A DNA stretch of 64,000 bases from Heterobilharzia americana (lineage: Eukaryota > Platyhelminthes > Trematoda > Strigeidida > Schistosomatidae). The stretch is from assembly GCA_944470555.2 (NCBI GenBank), contig OX104127.1:91288708-91352707 (forward strand), given 5' to 3'. The first letter of the stretch is position 1; the number at the start of each line of letters is the position of its first letter. Both the position numbers and the translations under genes were made by a program. Positions 1-11,261 of the stretch are shown here, piece by piece. Under the pieces are notes generated by a model. The model searched no databases. It was not told the DNA's origin and saw only the letters and a program-made list of their open reading frames with translations.

Positions 1-14
1 GCTGGTTATGGAAG
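1..14 (+). CDS. PTP4A-like: PRL-type phosphatase exon with P-loop, partial
   Basis: The window opens inside a coding exon. Bases 1-14 read A-G-Y-G plus the first two bases of an Arg codon, followed by a consensus donor (gtgagt) at 15-20. Joined to the exon at 9282 it reads AGYGRAPVLVA. This is the end of the CX5R phosphatase loop (HCxxGxxR) and the Ala after the catalytic Arg that marks the PRL/PTP4A family; ordinary PTPs have Ser or Thr there. PRLs are small prenylated phosphatases of the plasma membrane and endosomes. The catalytic Cys and the WPFDD-type general-acid loop must lie upstream of the window. The call depends on the agreement of three separate exons in frame and phase. Confidence 0.85.
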
Positions 15-299
15 GTGAGTTTGGTGATTAATTTTTGATTTGCTACTTATTTTTCTTCAGCGGTAATTGCTGTGAAATAAATTTTCGTTCGAGTTGTGTC
101 CATAAAGACAGATAATATCAACATAGTACCTGGCACTATTGCATAGTGGTTCGAGTTGCTACACCTAACATCAGCACATCAGACCAGAATACACTAAGAT
201 GAGAGAAGAAAAAGGAAGCAGTCAAAAGTGGTCGAAAGTCATCAAGAGAAAGATAGGAGGAATAAGGGCATACTGAAATGCAGTAAGACAGTTGAAATG

Positions 300-620
300 A
301 AAATAATATGTTGATACATATGAACCACAACGATTAATTCTGAACCATATCACTTAAAGTACCAAACCACTGCTTTCTACTGTCACAAGGACCCCAACCA
401 GCAAATTTCCATTCATGTACAGGGCTCAGATCAATAATCAAAGACTTCTTGGACTGATGTCCTGTTTGACTCTGACCACCTCTAACCTTTTTTCAGCCTG
501 AACCTACTTCAGGTGCCATCGCACCACGAGGCAGATGGTTACTAGGCATGCGTAACACATATCCATGGTCTGAAATGCTATCAATTTGTCTAGTGAAGCT
601 TGTTGGTCGATCTGTCTGAG
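300..620 (-). mobile_element. RTE-like family B C-terminal remnant
   Basis: Read on the minus strand this matches the tail of family B: GWGPCDSRKQW, then F-GTLSDMVQN, the counterpart of GWGPRDxRNQW-LETLGDMAQN. Preceding sequence (about 490-620) matches the region around the RWLGHVLRMP motif, but with stops and indels. Only the last part of the element is present. Confidence 0.7.
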
Positions 621-892
621 GGTGTGGACATTGAAAGTCCATATATGCAGTTTGTGGCATGGTTTCTAGAGACCAGGTATGTTGTCCTATAAACCTGAAT
701 CGTTACCAAGAGCTGCAGAGCAGAAAAAAATTACGGATGACGTAGGAGTATTGACCAGAAAATGTGAAGAAAGGTGAGAAGACACATACGGAAGGTTGAT
801 GTTGGTCTAAAGGAACTTGAATGCCGACAGAGTTTTGAAGATGTTTGACACTTCCCAACTACTGACACCGCGGGAAGCTACTTCTTCTTGAA

Positions 893-985
893 GAACCTGA
901 AAAAGAAATGCTAGTGTGTGACTGCAGAGCTTAATGGGCATCTGCTTCAAATCGGTCACATACAGCCTCTTTAGAAGTGTGATAG
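893..985. repeat. Unclassified repeat, related to 26385-26478
   Basis: About 90 bp containing acctgaaaaagaa, a shared tgtgac/gtgac block and catctgctt aligns by eye at roughly two-thirds identity with 26385-26478, in the same orientation. No coding motif was recognised. It could be part of an old retroelement. Confidence 0.4.
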
Positions 986-1239
986 TTTAGTTTGTTGTAT
1001 GCAAATCTGACTGTCAACCCATATCGCTGGCACAGTTATGAAAAATCAAGGTTGTTGCTCTTAATACTAATAATAATAATGATTTATTCCTTTCTATTAC
1101 TTTAACCAATTATTTACCACCGGTCAAGAAGATATACACTGTTAGAAAATTAATCTGACATAACAATAAGCATTTACTTATGTATTTGAGTGACGTACAT
1201 GTTTGAGATTTTATATTGATCAGAAGTAGAAGTTAATTG

Positions 1240-1420
1240 AGACATTAGTAACCATAGTGAAAATGTTGTTCACTGATTTTTAACACTCGGACAGTAAATC
1301 CCAGGATCGAACCACTACCCAATTTATTTCGGTCTGAGTAATGGAGTGCTACTATACGCCTCACAAAAAATGTAACTTATAATCCAGGAGATATGCGCCT
1401 GTACTGCGTTAGTTTAATTT
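1240..1420 (-). repeat. Possible decayed tRNA-derived SINE
   Basis: The minus strand has a Pol III B-box-like GGTTCGATCC at about 1303-1312, in a sequence that is otherwise featureless. There is no clear A box. This is weak support on its own; it is listed because the same B box recurs in better SINEs of the window. Confidence 0.3.
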
Positions 1421-1519
1421 AATAACTAAAAATTATTAACCATAATCTGTGTTTTGCTGAAAGTGTTGTACATGTGCAAACTATTGTTAACACGAGGTTC
1501 AGTGTTAGTCTAGTCTAAC

Positions 1520-1890
1520 GGGGAGGTGTATATACCTATAGTGGGTGGTCATACCAAGATGTTTCTTCAGTGCATGAAGTCTCTGTACTGTGTAGGGAGT
1601 TGTAAACTGCTTGGTATGGGTCCTCAAGACGACAGAAATCAATAATTGGAGACCCTTGGTGATATAATGCAGATGTCTTCACTCTTTGACACCTACAGAA
1701 GTCTGAACACTATCATTAACTTTGATTTTTAGATTCATTCTCCTCCCAAACACCTTTGTCTAGTTTTATATCACTCTTTCTCTACTCATTTGTACTTTGT
1801 ATGCTGAAGTGAAGTGTGGCAAATTGAACCGACACTTTTGAGCGAGGGTCTACTTTGATTTTGTTTGTTTCATATGCCTGCAATGCAACG
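1520..1890 (+). mobile_element. RTE-like family B C-terminus and 3' tail remnant
   Basis: Around 1615-1670 the plus strand reads MGPQDDRNQ-stop-LETLGDIMQ, the family B motif GWGPRDDRNQWLETLGDMAQ. The downstream part (to about 1880) carries tgtggcaa followed by a ctactttgattt block, which also ends the copy at 24.7 kb, so it is the 3' untranslated tail. The copy is frame-broken. Confidence 0.7.
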
Positions 1891-3059
1891 AATGGATCAA
1901 GTTAACGAATATTAAAGTACTTTTTGTATTACTAGGATGACGAAAGTGTAGTTATGGCTACTTAAGGGAATTAGAACGTTACCTTCAAATTAACACATTG
2001 TCTAAGTTTGCAAAGTCAAAGGCTTGGGAAGTGGTCCGTTAAAACGTTTACCTACTTCAGTCTGAGCATCCTAGCAGTATCATAGCTCATATACAACCTA
2101 TGAACCAACATTATTGATGAAGACTTCAAAACGCTCACCAAATCGTGAAAAAACGAAGTTAATCGCTCAACAAATTTTCTACTTAATCATTCAACTTACT
2201 ATCTTTATATCATCGTTACTTTTGTACCTGTCTTTTCGTCAACGTTTTGAAGTATATTCTTATGTATACTTTCGTTCCACTCAGTGGATTCCCAGAGAAT
2301 TACACACAAGATCCCAGTGAGGTGCTGCGAATAACTTCGCTATCTGTCAGCTCAAAAAATGCGGTCACATCTGGGGACCCCGTAACATCAGCATTCGGCT
2401 TTGCTAAAATTAGTGTTGGAGTAAGTTCTAGAGACGAAGCTGTATTTCCAGACTGGACCCCCATCAATACTCGTCTGTATGTCGTTAGATACGTCTGAAA
2501 TGGTCAACGTAGTCAAACTAGTTGCATCTAGTATTGAAACTAAGTACAAAACTAAGCAAAGTCCCAGAAAGCAAATTTGAGCATTTGCTGCACTTACAAG
2601 ACTCCATGAAAACGCAGCGTGTATTTCAATAATAAGCACTAGGTCTTTGTAAGCTGTTTGCAATTTCTTGACGCTCGTTGGTGTATTCCGACAGGTAGTA
2701 ATACAGTGGTGTGTATAAGTTTCTTCGTGACAGATCAAGTAGCACTTGCCTATGGTTGATGGGGTCTGTTGATCAGAAGGCATGAGCAAAATGAAAACGG
2801 CAACGGTATCTGGTAACGATCACAGGCCGTTATAGCTCATGCAAGCCACCAACAGCTAGAAGTCTGGTGTCAGTGAGGTCTATAAATTGGATAGTACACC
2901 AATCACCGACTTTCATAGACGCCTAGAAGGCTGCGCGTAGCACTTTGGAATGAAACTCAGTTGATCTTCTGCTACAGCAACATTGAATTCAGTGTCTTGT
3001 TTTCTACAATGAACTAACACCGACCAGCTCAATAAAGTGATGTTTCTGAGGTACTCTAT
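1891..3059. other. Unassigned AT-rich sequence
   Basis: Open frames of 133 residues (minus, 2388-2789) and 83 residues (plus, 2247-2498) lie here. Neither shows a motif I recognise, and splice-like borders are not convincing. The part after about 2800 may be the linker region of the family B copy that follows. Confidence 0.5.
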
Positions 3060-4390
3060 AAGAGTGAGATTGTAGTTAGTTGCTTGGGAAATATGGCAGA
3101 TTGAGAGTGTTCCACCACTCTGGAATGAAGCCATTGTTGTATCCATCTTCGAAAAGAGTCTGATTTATGTGGGTAATAATCATCCGGATATCAGTTGGCT
3201 ACCCGTGTAGTCTTAAGTATCGGATGCTATCATAATTCACAGGTTCTGCGAACCGTAGGAAATACTGATTCGCCAGGAGCAGGCTGGGTTTCTTGCAGGT
3301 TGCGGATTCATTAACCACGTGATCATCCCCCCTCCCCCCCCCCAGTTGTTCGAACTCTCACACGTATTATAGGTCAATGGTCCCTCCAATTCTTGATATA
3401 AGAGTTACCTCCGATTTTTTCGACAGTGGTGTACTATGGAATTCTGTTGGACAGGGGTATTCTGAGAAGTTTGTCATTGTTTGCAAAGTTCTATGCAAGG
3501 TACGTCAGGTAGGGGTACCCAACTTCACCATTCCTCTTTAACTTTCTCGAGACAGCCCTGGAAGAGGTGCGTGGTGGTCGCGTAAACTAGTCGCCAAATA
3601 AAAGACTTTTTGACCTCCACTGTGAGGACGATATTGTTTTTTTCTGAAACTACATATAGGATACTGGATCTGTAAGTATGATATATTTCTCATATTATGG
3701 GAGTTTAAAGTCCTACTACAAGATTGACAGAAGCCTGTCCCTGCATTCATCCTTGGTGGTGAATTGCTGGAAGTTGTCTAAAAATTTTTGTTCCTTGGTA
3801 GTTTTTCTAATTGAAGGTGTGACTGATGAGATTTGCAACCGCCATATCGAAAGCCGAAGGTGTATGCCAACTTGAGCGACTTTTCTACCATCATTGCCTT
3901 AGAATACCGGTGAAGGCTGGGTGTACAATGCGTCAATGTAGGCAGGTCTTCTGTATGCCTGCGAAGCCTGACCACTTCGAAAAGCGGAAGTCCTAAGAAT
4001 TCACTTTTTTAATCCCTGCTATCTCTGCAGTATTCTTCGTACCTGGTGGGGGAACACTATATACGTAATTCTAAAGTAATGCGGGATGTCTGGGAGTGAT
4101 GGATATTGTCATCCATTGAGTGTGGCTATCTTGAAACACAGACTTCCGCGGCCCGGATATGTCTTACACATTTCATCCCAGCGGCTACTTCACTGCTTCC
4201 TTGTCCTAGAACTGGTTGGAAGAAGGATGAGAGGTGATCAATGTGTGACTTGTCGCCGTGGGATTGAGGATATCATCTTTAGGTGTTTCACTACTACCTT
4301 GATGGTTTCGAGAAATTATGCAAACCAATGGCATGAGAAAATAGAAGACATGACTCACAATCTACACCACTGATGATCATGTGGTTTTCT
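3060..4390 (+). mobile_element. RTE-like family B reverse transcriptase remnant
   Basis: Plus-strand translation in shifting frames gives VPPLWNEAIVVSIFEK (RT palm entry, normally WN..IV.PIFKKG) and IRQEQAGFLAGCGFINH (normally R.EQAGFRPGRGCIDH), the second at about 3270-3325. Much decayed C-terminal sequence with LKHRLPRPGYVL (normally the RWLGHVLRMP...RLPRR area) follows at 4080-4200. Frameshifts and a C-rich run at 3327-3343 break the frame. It is a dead copy and the longest 5' extension of family B in the first 8 kb. Confidence 0.7.
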
Positions 4391-4544
4391 TGTTTCTTCT
4401 ATTACTGGAAAGTAGGACGGACGTATCTTTGAAACTGCTTATTTATTAACCCACTTCTGTTTTTCATCCATTCTTTCGTGCCTTCTTGGTGTTGTTTCAT
4501 CGTTTTTATGGCGCATCTCTTGGGGCCTATATTAGGATTACGAT

Positions 4545-4640
4545 CCATCTTGGACTGACATCAGTTTGAGAGCCACTGAAAGCTGGGGTGCACTAAATAG
4601 CTGTTTCATCTGTGATGAGTACCACTTTGCAATCAATCAA
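4545..4640 (-). repeat. SINE2 arm fragment
   Basis: The stretch begins ggactgacatcagttt and runs into a degraded form of the SINE2 arm (gcactaaatagctgtttcat). It corresponds to the 3' arm on the minus strand and lacks most of the hammerhead. Confidence 0.55.
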
Positions 4641-4839
4641 TCCCCACAAACTACCAGTTGAGTTACTGTTCAGTACTGATTAGTGTATTGCTTCGAGATG
4701 GATTTCCAGATATCCTGATGAGAAACCATGGCCTGTGGGGCCAGTTAAATCGGGTATGAGAACAAGTACACGCCGATAGCGTTGCAAGATAATCGTTCTA
4801 TATCGCTAGTTGGTAGGCAGGAAAATGTGAATCATTAGA

Positions 4840-5030
4840 TTCAAACCAATTAGCTGAATGCTAATGTGCTCACTGTTATGCCCGATGGTCGTGGTTTCAA
4901 TCCCTAGTCTTTTCATGCGCGTACACTTCTGAGGATTCCCATACTAGGACGAAACAGTTGTCTAGTACTGTCAGTTTTTCACTGTATCTTCTGCTTATTT
5001 CATACCATGATGAATACTTTCTTAAAATCA
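4840..5030 (+). repeat. SINE2 copy with degenerate hammerhead
   Basis: A tRNA-like head with B box GGTTTCAATCC (about 4893-4903) is followed by CTGAGGA (4929-4935), a weak stem II (TTCC against GGAC, one mismatch), GAAA (4951-4954) and stem III ACAG/TTGT, with C at 4962. Stem I has only partial pairing. The copy ends near gatgaatact. It is a decayed relative of the intact ribozyme at 22826-22871. Confidence 0.6.
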
Positions 5031-5529
5031 ATCTTCACAAACTACCAGTCGACGTATAACTTTCTGCGTTGACCTTACTGATCGGTCATTCAGCAGCCGT
5101 TTCTGGATCCAGACTTTTAATTCTGTGAACATTCAAAATGTTGTAAAGCGGATCGACATAAAATACTACGTTTTCTAACCTTTCCGGGTTGACTGTTTGA
5201 GAAATATTTGTATTTTCCAACTGCAATAAAATTGTATACAATCCCTACTTTCTTTGATATCCGCTGTTTATGACACTTGGTGTCTTCTATGAAGTACTTT
5301 GGTTTCTGAGATTTCTCTAGATTTCATTTGTTTAATAGGGGCTAGAAATATAACCGAAGACGCCTAGTCCATATGTGTTGGATTCCAGTCTCATGAAGAA
5401 CAATCATTGACTGCGATACAAAGATATGTCGCTGACAAATTGCAAAAGGGAAAAAATGCATGCACTGAATTATACGGTTAGCCATCAATAAACAGCTGAT
5501 GTCAAAATCACAATCATGAAGAATATTGT

Positions 5530-5895
5530 GAGTGATGTTGTTTGCACGGTATTCGGACTCGGGAGAGGTCGCTCCAAACGCCAGAGCGTTATCCACTACA
5601 CCATCGAGGCATATGCGCAGGAGCCCATATGACAATAGAGATCGATCAATTCGGTCCAATCAACGACGGCATAACACAAGCAATTATACTAAAAACTATA
5701 CCCGTCTCACAAGAAGTGGCTATCATGGCTCTGTGGTGCAGTGGATAACGCTCTGGTGTTTGAAACGATCTTTTCCGAGTCCCGGTGGGAACAACAGCAC
5801 TCATTGGGAAACAGGTACATCCAGCTGACGAGTCCCAAATGGAACGAAATGCGCATCCTGGATTCCACTGCTAGCCACTATCCATCATTACTATA
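5530..5895. repeat. SINE alpha (SM-alpha-like), foldback copy
   Basis: A minus-strand tRNA-like head (about 5537-5605, including ccagagcgttatccac) faces a plus-strand head (5735-5790, gtggataacgctctgg). The plus unit continues into a hammerhead and ends with ctagccactatccatcatt. Layout and sequence match the SM-alpha SINEs known from Schistosoma, which are tRNA-derived and carry a hammerhead ribozyme. Confidence 0.8.
5819..5863 (+). ncRNA. Hammerhead ribozyme in SINE alpha, near intact
   Basis: Stem I is ATCCAG (5819-5824) with CTGGAT (5858-5863). The core is CTGACGA (5825-5831) and GAAA (5846-5849). Stem III is the palindrome ATGC/GCAT (5849-5856), and the cleavage base is C5857. Stem II (GTCC against GGAAC) carries an extra A and has lost one A from the loop, which may weaken activity. 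It lies in sense orientation in the first PRL intron of the window. Confidence 0.75.
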
Positions 5896-6797
5896 ATCTT
5901 AAGTTGTTTATTTTACTGAATAACTCGTTTGTTTCATATAGCTGTATGATTCTATTGTCCGAAGGATGGTATAACCATAAATCTGAATACTAATCACTAG
6001 CTTGTAGTGAAGATTTGTTTACAAATCCTTAAGTGACCTTAACCTAATTCAACTTTTTGTTGTTATACCTTTTATTTTTGTCTTCACTACTGTAAATACT
6101 TCATTGAATTGATAGTAATAGTTTAGAGCTACAGTTGGTAATTATCTTTCTATTGTGTGTGTTTCAATCATTAATTTTTCAAAGACTATTTTAAACATCT
6201 ATGAACGTGTAAACTGCATATTTTCTGTTATAACTAGAAAATGCCGTGATCTGGTCATTTTTCACCCGAGTATCATAGTGCATATCACTCAGTTTCAATG
6301 TCCACATTCACCAACTATTGAGTGCACGCAACACAGTGGTTACTGAATTCCAAATATGTTGAAGTACGCATCGTAGATTTCATTGCTAGTTAATATCCCT
6401 TACTAACATACAGTTCTTTCTGTTTGAGTTTCATTTACAGCTATGCCATCAAATCGTTAAGCGCCACTAGAAATTACGAGGCTTTACATTGTTCTATGTG
6501 AATGATTACTTTCTCCTAACTGTTTATCTTAATATGTTACATCCTTCTGTTCCAGTCACAGAAATGTAATCGTTTCATTTGTTTTGATTCTCAGTTTTGC
6601 AAGAAAAACAAGTTTTCATTTGTGTTTGTATATCTGCTGTTAGTGAGTACATGTTTTCATCTGTTATGCAGCGGGTATGCTACATTTATCTCTAGTGTTC
6701 ACCTGTTTTTATTTTGGTTGAGGCACTATTATCCTGGGCTTGTCTAATAATTAGTGCATAAAAATTATGTTTTAGGCGTCTCAGTGTTGAAATTCGC

Positions 6798-6798
<1 letters not shown>
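5896..6798. other. AT-rich spacer in PRL intron
   Basis: I see no gene, repeat head or splice-bounded exon in this stretch. It is T-rich, low-complexity in places, and leads into the TA tract. Confidence 0.5.

Positions 6799-6869
<71 letters not shown>
6799..6869. repeat. TA dinucleotide microsatellite
   Basis: About 71 bp of uninterrupted AT repeat. Similar tracts occur at 33479 and 48338. Confidence 0.97.
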
Positions 6870-6871
<2 letters not shown>

Positions 6872-8169
6872 CTTTTTGGATGCATACAAATGTTTATAGG
6901 CAGATGTTAGGGAAGAACTTTTAACAAGTTTACAGAGAGGTGAAGAAATTTACTGAACAGCCCATCTGGATATTCTTGTTTTATTCAGTGATATCCATCA
7001 CAGATTTCTGTAGTACCGTAATAAAAACAGTTCCGAATGAAAACCTTTACAAATGTTATTTCTAAAATAATGGAGTCAATAGTCACTCAGTATCCAACAT
7101 CCTTATGGGATATTACTTGGATGGAAGTAGGAAGCCCTGCGCCTAGGTTTCATACCTTTCAGCTTGGTGACCACATTGCGAAACGATCGATAGGATTCGA
7201 TCAACACTTAGAACTTGATAACATGACGTTGGTTACCCTCTAGTGACCGATCAATGTAACCTTGTGTGAATTAACAACTCATTAAACTAGTCTAAGACTT
7301 TATTGACAAAAATATGTCATTCGCAGGATAGTGAAAGATAGATATGCTTAGATTATGTCATATTACTTATTTTTTTCAACCTGATGGTGACATCTGGATC
7401 TGTAATAGTGTTACCAAGCCATCGGTTATACGCATAGTAAAAACCCATGTAGAGGTTTCAACCTTGTTTGTCAATAACTTTGCCTCTCCTCATTTTCAGG
7501 CTTTGGTCACCAATAAGTATCTTTTCAGCTATAACTGAAGTCTATCTATCAAGTCTGTGATAAAGTCACTTCAGTATTTAGATCGCTCTTGGTTTAGTTG
7601 TAAAGTCTCTTACTTTGACATTGAGTGATGCTATTTCAAGTCAGCAAGCGAATATCAGTTTCCTCGTCGCTGCAGAATCGTTCTACTGATGAGTTCAGGA
7701 TTTCTCACCGATTGAATATCACTTATATCCAGCTCGTGGCTAGCTTTCAAACTTCTCTGAGACTCGCCTACATCTTCAAAAAGTGTCAAATCAGGTTATG
7801 CCAAAATTAAGATTATTTTACGCTTACAGATCACCCATCTGTTCTCTTGATGGTAGCAGTTAGTTAGTTTTTTCGCGCTGGTTACTGCTTTTGAGTAAGG
7901 CTTTGTATGATCCGTTAGGTGTTTACCGTTGACTGGATTTCATAGTGGATGCACAAAACGTAGTTGACAGTCAATAGCTGCGGTCTATTATGCTGAAACT
8001 GTATCCTACCACCAACTAGTGCCTCATCAATTATTTAGTTCATGACAAGTTTAATAATTCAGTTTTTACGAGCAGAGCTGATAGTGTAAATTCTCATCAA
8101 TTGGGCTAGTTAGACATACTCAGTCATCACCCTCTTAGAAGTGATTTATTGACTATCACGAAAATATCT
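6870..8169. other. Unassigned intronic sequence
   Basis: No coding motif, SINE head or inverted repeat was recognised. Short open frames here have no supporting features. Confidence 0.5.
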
Positions 8170-8760
8170 TAGGAAAACCAGAACAGCACTTAGCGGACAA
8201 ATACTCATTTAAGTTAGGCCAAGTAAATGTGTGGCGTTGGCGAGATATACGTCTATCTATCTGAGGATGAGTATACTGCCGTGCAGTCCGTTCTTTTCTG
8301 TATTTTGGCTGTAAGACATGTCCGTTAGAAGTAGAAGACATGAAAAAGTTACAGTTTTTCAACCACAAATGTCTTCATAGCATTGCTTGCTTTTGGTGGG
8401 ATCACCGTGTGAGTTGAGGTCAGATGAAGGGTAACTGTGCAAGATAGGCAAGTCGATTGATGAGGTTATGAGCGTTAGTCGACTGAGATGGCTTGGACAT
8501 GTACTGCTCATACCGAGTCACCACCTACCTCGACGTACCATGCCACGGGAAGTTGGATTAGAATGGAAAAGGGTTCAGGGTGGCCAAGTTAAGACTTTGT
8601 ATCAGTCGACAAAGTCTCTGACTGTTGGCTTGAGCAGTGTAAGGAAATGTAGACAGTCTGGTTGGCGTCTGCAGGACGAAAGGAATTAGTGGTTGAGGAC
8701 ACTTGGTCACATAGTTGAAAACTGTTCACAATGGTGTATATTTATTCAATCATTGACATC
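8170..8760 (+). mobile_element. RTE-like family B C-terminal remnant
   Basis: The plus strand reads VSRLRWLGHVLLIPSHHLPR from about 8470, then KSLTVGLSSVRKC and GWRLQDERN, matching the family B C-terminal block (LRWLGHVLRMP, KSLTVGLSHVGRC, GWGPRDERN). The region before 8450 holds the degraded VEDMxxLxxFxxxCL segment. Stops and shifts are frequent. Confidence 0.75.
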
Positions 8761-9281
8761 TTATAAAGCTTGAATATTTATACTAACCTGTATCCCCGGA
8801 TTGCTTGTTTTCTCGCACTACTACATCTACTTTGATACTCATTTTTGCCCATCTGTTCTTTGTATACTTCTATGAAGTGTAGCAACTTGAGGTAATGCAC
8901 TTCTGTGCAAGGTTCTACGTTGTTTTTGTCAGTCAAGTAAATGAGATAATCAATGTAGGAGGATGGTTTTTTAGGTCGAACATTATGTCTACTAACGACT
9001 TCATTTACCTTGTAATCTTTTAAAAATTGTTCCGTCATGATGTTACTCTTCACAAACACTGTCTTAACACAATTGCTTTCTCAGTAATAATTAATTACTT
9101 GCAAGTTTTTCGAAAAAATATGTAACTTCTAACCACCAACCTATCATACTAAGCTTAATAGTAATCAGTGTGCAAGTTATAAGAGAATACTTCCAATCAT
9201 AAACATTGATCATCTGTATAGCAATTTTCCTAACTTTATTATCCAATTGCTCTTGTTTTCTCTCCTTTCCCAACATTCCAG

Positions 9282-9356
9282 GGCTCCAGTCCTAGTCGCC
9301 GTTGCATTAATGGAGCTGGGAATGTCTAGTGAAGATGCAATAGAGCTTATTCGCAA
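9282..9356 (+). CDS. PTP4A-like: PRL-type phosphatase internal exon
   Basis: A 75-bp exon bounded by a pyrimidine-rich acceptor ending cattccag and a consensus donor gtaagt. The first G completes the Arg codon begun at base 14. The exon then reads APVLVAVALMELGM, then SSEDAIELIR, and ends with two bases of the next codon. This matches the helix after the P-loop in PRL phosphatases (human PTP4A: APVLVALALIELGM). Intron phase is 2 on both sides. The exon is too short for an ORF caller and has a family B RTE-like remnant starting within about 90 bp downstream. Confidence is high because splice sites, phase and family match agree. Confidence 0.93.
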
Positions 9357-9439
9357 GTAAGTACATGTTAGTACTCAGTGATTTTTGTTTTTCACGTGAG
9401 AACTAAGTGGTAGAAATTGTTTTTTCTATTTTGTTCCGT

Positions 9440-10910
9440 GCATCGTTAAGATGAGGATAATGTGTGTATATAATGTGTGTATACACTGACTTCGGTTCTC
9501 AGCCATATCACCTAGAGTCAGGCTCCAACCACTGCTACCTCTTGTCCCGCCGACCCAAACCACGCAGTCTGCATCACCCCACATGATTCAAACCAACAGT
9601 CAAAAACTCCATACATCGATGCCCCGTTTTAGTCTGTACAACTCGGGCCTCTTCCAACCTGAACCTACTTCGACCAACATTGTGTGACGAGGCAATTGGC
9701 GACTAGGCATACGTAACACATGTCCCAACCAGCTATCTCAGTTGATGAAGGTTCACAACCTCATCAACTAATTTACTTCTTCCCCCTAAAACTCTACACC
9801 TGACTTCTGTGTTACTCACATGGTGACACCACAGAATACGGCGGCCTATACAACGAAGGCAACGCTGGTCAAACACTTGAAGCCTTCTCATGTCTTCCAC
9901 CTTCAATGACCATGTTTCACAGCCATACAGTAGAACAGAGGGGACTGCTGTGCAGTACACGCCATCCTTAATAGACAATCGGATATCAAGGTGGCGCTGT
10001 AGGTGGTGTTAGTTGGCGAAAGTCAGTTGAGCTTTCTGTATTCGTGTAGAGATTTCATCGGCAACTGAACCACCAGAGTAGAGGTGATCTTACTTCCCAG
10101 GTAAGTGAAGTGATCGACACACTCAAGCACTACCCTCTCTATTGTTAGCCGTGGTGGGGCACCGTTGAAGACCAATCCTAGAGAAATAATTTGCGTTTGG
10201 GTGGTGAGAAACACCTCCCAAACATTCTCAAATTGCCACTCAAAGTGTTCAGAAGACTCTGCATCTTGTTAGCGTCTTCACCTAACAGGATTATGTCATC
10301 TGCGTATTCTAGGTCTAACGAAAATTCTCCTGCGATTACGTCAACCTCTGTGTGATCTGGTAATGTGAGGGAGACCTCCATAAGAATATCTATGATAAAA
10401 TTGAATAAGGATGGAGAGAGTGGACAGTCTTGACGGACACCACTCGATGAGCATAGTTGCCTAGACATCTCACTATAGGTTCTAACAAGCCCACAAGTGT
10501 TCGAGTAGAGCCTTCAATAAGGTGATGTACTTACTTGACACGCCTTTCAGTGAGAGATATTGCCATAAGACTTCTCGATCAACGGAGTCAAATGGCGCCA
10601 TTAGGTGAAGAAATACATCTATTGTCGGGCGTCGGTAAGCGTGCGTGTGTTCTAAAACTTGGCGCAGTGTGAATATTTGGTCGATACATCTGCAGTCGGG
10701 TCTAAAGCCTAACTGGTTTTATTGGGCTTGTTGTTCCCGAGCTCCACTCAGGTGTCGAAGAATTATAGAACCTTGGGTTTTAGATACTATGTTCGTCAGA
10801 TTAATTCCTCTTTGGTTATCACAATTGGACTTCTCGCTTTTTTTTTGTTTTGGTGAGTGACTGAAAAATCGAAGAGTTTGTTGTATGATGACGCTAAAAC
10901 TGTTCATATA
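9440..10910 (-). mobile_element. RTE-like family B, RT to C-terminus, defective
   Basis: On the minus strand, motifs run in order: DNQRGINLTNIVSKT, RCIDQIFTLRQV, FDSVDREVLW, VRQDCPLSPSLFNFIID, the catalytic LEYADDIILLGED, FTYLGSKI, LLYGCETW and the C-terminal WLGH block. There is a frameshift just after FTYLGSKI and a stop shortly downstream, both shared with the inverted copy at 23695-24740. A 305-bp tract (9956-10260) is identical to 23744-24048. It starts about 85 bp after the PRL exon. Confidence 0.85.
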
Positions 10911-11261
10911 TCACTGATGACCTTAAGAACGGTACAAAGCCCATCTCCAATACTTTATAGTCTTCAGTGATTACTTATCTGAGGCTAACTTTTAATGAAA
11001 ACTAAATATATATGTGCTAAAATTGTAACAGGAATCGGATGTATGAAAATACCAATAGGATACTAACTGTAAAATTGACTAATAGTTGCAATGAATCTTA
11101 ACATTTATTATTCATTTTATTATGGTCAAATTGGCAAGTATATTGACCTAATTAGTCCTATAGTACCACTTCAGTTTATGTTATTCTTCAATTCATGCCC
11201 TGGTTTCAGTCACACACATACAAACTCTGTTTTTGAATTTGGGGGTTTGTGAGGATTTAAA

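Larger units (their letters stand above)
15..9281 (+). other. PRL gene intron of about 9.3 kb
   Basis: The intron runs from gtgagt at 15 to the cag at 9279-9281 and is phase 2. It holds RTE-like family B remnants on both strands, SINE alpha and SINE2 copies with hammerhead cores, and a long TA tract. No additional exon was recognised in it. Confidence 0.85.

Noticed and set aside
2388..2789. 133-residue minus-strand frame as an intronic gene
   Set aside because: No family resemblance; cysteine-rich look is unsupported by any pattern.
8778..9059. 93-residue minus-strand frame as a gene
   Set aside because: Lies antisense in the PRL intron, with no recognisable domain or neighbouring exon.
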